Shown here: piece by piece, positions 13,171 through 15,558 of the stretch
Layout of the letters: every line of letters begins with the position of its first letter
Numbering within the stretch: position 1 is the first letter of the stretch
Source of the DNA: DASVWH01 sp036389715
GTDB lineage: Bacteria > Acidobacteriota > Blastocatellia > Pyrinomonadales > Pyrinomonadaceae
Assembly (NCBI GenBank): GCA_036389715.1
Contig: DASVWH010000067.1
Location: 1 to 15,558, forward strand
Direction of reading: 5' to 3'
Length of the DNA: 15,558 nt
Notes under the pieces: generated by a model
Seen by the model: the letters and a program-made list of their open reading frames with translations, nothing else
Database searches by the model: none
Told to the model about the DNA's origin: nothing
Position numbers and translations under genes: made by a program

Positions 13171-15405
13171 TTACTTCCGGGCGCTTCCGGCCCTGGGCCC
13201 GCGCACGGCCGGAGCGCTCCTGATGTCCAGCTCCCTGAGGATGTAGCCAGCGCCGCCGAACTTCTCCGTGACGAAAAGCACGTAGCGAATATCAACCGCG
13301 ATGGCGCGCCCCTTCTCTGCGTTATAGAAGAAGTCGTTGCCGAGCCCTTCATAGTTGCCGTCGAAGATGATGCCGACCTGCTCGCCGCGCCCGTTCAAGA
13401 CGGGGCTCCCCGAATTGCCGCCGATGATGTCGGTCGTCGAAAGAAAATCAACCGGCACGTCCGCACCGTTGGCGGTTGCGTATGGCGCAAAGTCTCGCGC
13501 GCGATAAAGCTGCTTGAGCTTTTCGGGAACATCGAAGGGCTCGCGCCCGGTATCTTTTTCGATCACGCCGGAGAGCGTCGTGAACGGCGTGTAGAGAATG
13601 GCTTCGCGCGGCACATAGCCTTTGACTTCGCCGTAGGTGAAACGCAGCGTCCGGTTGGCATCGGGATATAGCCTGGTCCCGCGCATCTCCGTCATGCCCT
13701 GGACCAGCAGCGGACGCCAGCGCCCGACCGTCGCATTGAAGGCTTGCTGCGCGGGCTGTAGCCGCAGCAACTCGGCGCCGACTTCCGCAGCGAACTCGAC
13801 GAGCGGCTCGCGCAGCTCGGCCAGCTGCTTGGCCGAGAGGTCGAAGATTCCGCCCAGCTCCTGCGCCGTCGAGAAGCGTTTGCCGTCAACTACGGCGCGG
13901 GCGAAATCCTCTTCGGCTCGCCGCCGGGCATCGCCCTGAAAACTGCCGAAACGTTTTTCGATGGCTTCGATCTTCTGTCCGGCGGGAAGCTCCGCCGCCT
14001 TGAGCAGCAGGTAGGCCAGAATCCTGCGCTCGGCGGTCGGATAACGCGCGGCCAGCGCAGGCTCTATTTGCGCGCGGATGCGCTGGACGGCGGCCGGGCC
14101 AAGGCCCGGATTGCGCTCCGTTTCGGGCTTCTCTTTTTCGGCGGCGGCGCGTTGTGCGAAGAAGGCTATGCCGAAGAGGTCGCTCGCTTCAAACAACTGC
14201 TGGACCAGGAGGTCGCGCCGGGCCGTCGCCGTCAGCTCCCTATATGCCTTATCGAGCGCGGGCAGAATCTCTCCGTACCTGGCCTTGCGCGCAGGCGTCT
14301 CGTTCATCCAGCGCGTAAAGGCCGCTTCGGCCGCGCGCTTCTGCTCGACTATGCCAGCGCGACGCATGGCCATCACGGAGCCCTCATAATTCTTGAGCGC
14401 ATTGCTCAGGTCAAAGATCGTGCCCTGCAATTTGACGCCGAGCGAGGCGTCTTCTTTGGCGACCGATTGCAGAATCTCTATCCGGTTGCGGTAAGTGTCA
14501 ACGAGGAAGGGCAGCGAGATGTCCTGGTTGTAGGCGACCGAATAGCTCTCGCGATAGCGGCGCGTCGAGCCCGGATAGCCCATCACCATCATGAAATCGC
14601 CCTCCCTGACGCCGCCCGTCGAGAGCGAGAGAAACTTCTTCGGCTTGTAGGGCACGTTGGCCGCAGAGTAGTCGGCGGGCTTGCCGTCGGGCCCGACGTA
14701 AGCGCGCATGAAGGTGAAATCTCCGCAATGGCGCGGCCACTCGAAGTTGTCCGGGTCGCCGCCGAAGAAGCCTATGTTCTTGGGCGGCGCGTAAACTACG
14801 CGCACGTCGCGCAGCGTCAGATACTTGAAGCTGTAGTAGGAGAGGCCGTCATTCATCGGCAGCACGCGCACGCTCGTCCCTTCCGCCTCGTTTCCGCCGG
14901 AAGCCTCCAGCGTCCGAATCCTGGCCTGAATTGCGCGCGTCCGCTCCGCCGCGGGCGTAGTGTCCGAGAGGCCGTTCAGGACCTCGCTCGTCACGTCCTT
15001 CAAGTCCTGCGTGATCGTCACGGTGTAGTCTTTGGCGGGCAGTTCCTCGGCGCGTGATGCGGCCTTAAAGCCCTTCGTGCCGTAATCATTGGCCGCGCTG
15101 GAAGCGGCGACCAGGGCGTCGAAGGCGACGTGATGATTGGTCAGCAGGAGCCCTTCGGCCGAGACGAACTCACCCGTCCCGCCGCCGACGATGACCACCG
15201 CGTCCTTGATGCTAACGCCGCTCGGGTTGTAGATGTCCGTCGGCTTGAGCTTGAGGCCGCGCTGGACCAGCTTGTCGAGCGGCAGCGAATTGATCGCGTC
15301 CGGCAGGAACATGCCTTCGTCCGCGAAGGCGCGCAGGGGAACGAGCGAGACGAACATCAAAGCGACGAGCAGGAGAGCCGCCGCGCGCGAGAGTCGGGTC
15401 CGCAT
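13171..15405 (-). CDS. S46-family dipeptidyl peptidase (DPP7-like)
   Basis: A 744-residue secreted serine exopeptidase that removes dipeptides from peptide N-termini, probably in the periplasm. The signal peptide (MRTRLSRAAALLLVALMFVS..AFA) ends near residue 28. The chymotrypsin-like catalytic parts are LLLTNHHVA (His92, possibly His91), GGDPDNFEWPRHCGDF (215-230, catalytic Asp region) and GGNSGSP (Ser665). The helical regulatory domain of S46 enzymes lies between them (about 285-575). Eighteen residues after the serine, Gly683 in FDGNYEG fills the S1-specificity position. DPP11 has Arg there and DPP7 has Gly, so hydrophobic rather than acidic P1 preference is inferred. The frame opens further upstream to 15489, but the ATG at 15405 starts the signal peptide and has a GAAGGAAGA ribosome site. 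Length (about 710-750) is normal. Confidence 0.95.
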   Translation of the reverse strand: MRTRLSRAAALLLVALMFVSLVPLRAFADEGMFLPDAINSLPLDKLVQRGLKLKPTDIYNPSGVSIKDAVVIVGGGTGEFVSAEGLLLTNHHVAFDALVAASSAANDYGTKGFKAASRAEELPAKDYTVTITQDLKDVTSEVLNGLSDTTPAAERTRAIQARIRTLEASGGNEAEGTSVRVLPMNDGLSYYSFKYLTLRDVRVVYAPPKNIGFFGGDPDNFEWPRHCGDFTFMRAYVGPDGKPADYSAANVPYKPKKFLSLSTGGVREGDFMMVMGYPGSTRRYRESYSVAYNQDISLPFLVDTYRNRIEILQSVAKEDASLGVKLQGTIFDLSNALKNYEGSVMAMRRAGIVEQKRAAEAAFTRWMNETPARKARYGEILPALDKAYRELTATARRDLLVQQLFEASDLFGIAFFAQRAAAEKEKPETERNPGLGPAAVQRIRAQIEPALAARYPTAERRILAYLLLKAAELPAGQKIEAIEKRFGSFQGDARRRAEEDFARAVVDGKRFSTAQELGGIFDLSAKQLAELREPLVEFAAEVGAELLRLQPAQQAFNATVGRWRPLLVQGMTEMRGTRLYPDANRTLRFTYGEVKGYVPREAILYTPFTTLSGVIEKDTGREPFDVPEKLKQLYRARDFAPYATANGADVPVDFLSTTDIIGGNSGSPVLNGRGEQVGIIFDGNYEGLGNDFFYNAEKGRAIAVDIRYVLFVTEKFGGAGYILRELDIRSAPAVRGPRAGSARK

Positions 15406-15509
15406 CTTGTAGATTCTTCCTTCGATTAGCAAGAGTGATTGGCCGGGGGATATTAACAGAGCGAGGGCCGGGGTTGAAAGCAAACGCACGCCCGGCGGGT
15501 CTCAACTGA

Positions 15510-15553
15510 GAGGCCGGGGCGAGAAGGATTTAAGCTCCCCTCGCCCCGGCCTC
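15510..15553. terminator. Strong hairpin at the right edge
   Basis: A perfect 14-bp stem, GAGGCCGGGGCGAG (15510-15523) with its complement (15540-15553), closes a 16-nt loop. It lies upstream of the peptidase gene, so it probably terminates a leftward gene that ends beyond the window. No T-run is visible on the inner side, and the outer side is cut off by the window end. Confidence 0.5.
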
Positions 15554-15558
15554 GTGTC

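Noticed and set aside
14068..15057. A plus-strand frame opposite the S46 peptidase
   Set aside because: Shadow of the peptidase gene; the catalytic motifs are all on the minus strand.

Overview
The window looks like chromosomal DNA from a GC-rich Gram-negative-type bacterium. An acidobacterium (Blastocatellia/Pyrinomonadales-like) is my best guess. That guess rests on the mix of a secreted S46 dipeptidyl peptidase, a bacterial SET-domain protein, a large PAS/GAF histidine kinase, SelA, and a one-piece tmRNA whose tag reads ANTELALAA. It is an inference from gene content, with no marker gene to prove it. Every recognised gene is intact. I see no insertion sequence, phage gene, CRISPR array or ordinary tRNA.

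Left part (1-3800): a predicted alpha/beta-hydrolase esterase (+) converges on a class A penicillin-binding protein (-). A perfect 48-bp palindrome lies between their stop codons. Middle (3800-6500): a tmRNA gene with a near-consensus promoter and a strong intrinsic terminator, then an overlapping murI-rph pair (glutamate racemase, RNase PH) with its own promoter. This block is bracketed by two copies, in opposite orientation, of a roughly 74-bp repeat rich in ATTGATTCATTT. The copies match at 64 of 74 positions without gaps and are the least explained feature of the window.

Centre (6600-9950): a small secreted protein of unknown function, a SET-domain protein with a post-SET zinc motif, and, convergent to it, an orphan membrane histidine kinase with GAF and PAS domains. 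Right part (10090-15558): selA (-), a divergent coiled-coil protein resembling the MXAN_5187 C-terminal family, and a cold-shock protein (-). The last two share a near-perfect bidirectional terminator. The cold-shock gene appears to have a leader of about 280 nt. A secreted S46 peptidase (-) follows, and a strong hairpin sits at the right edge.

The genes are mostly single transcription units. Themes are cell wall synthesis (PBP and MurI), RNA and ribosome quality control (tmRNA, RNase PH, cold-shock protein), selenocysteine synthesis (SelA) and periplasmic peptide breakdown (S46). I do not see a clear multi-gene novel system. The best leads are the dispersed repeat pair, the SET-domain protein and the long cold-shock leader.
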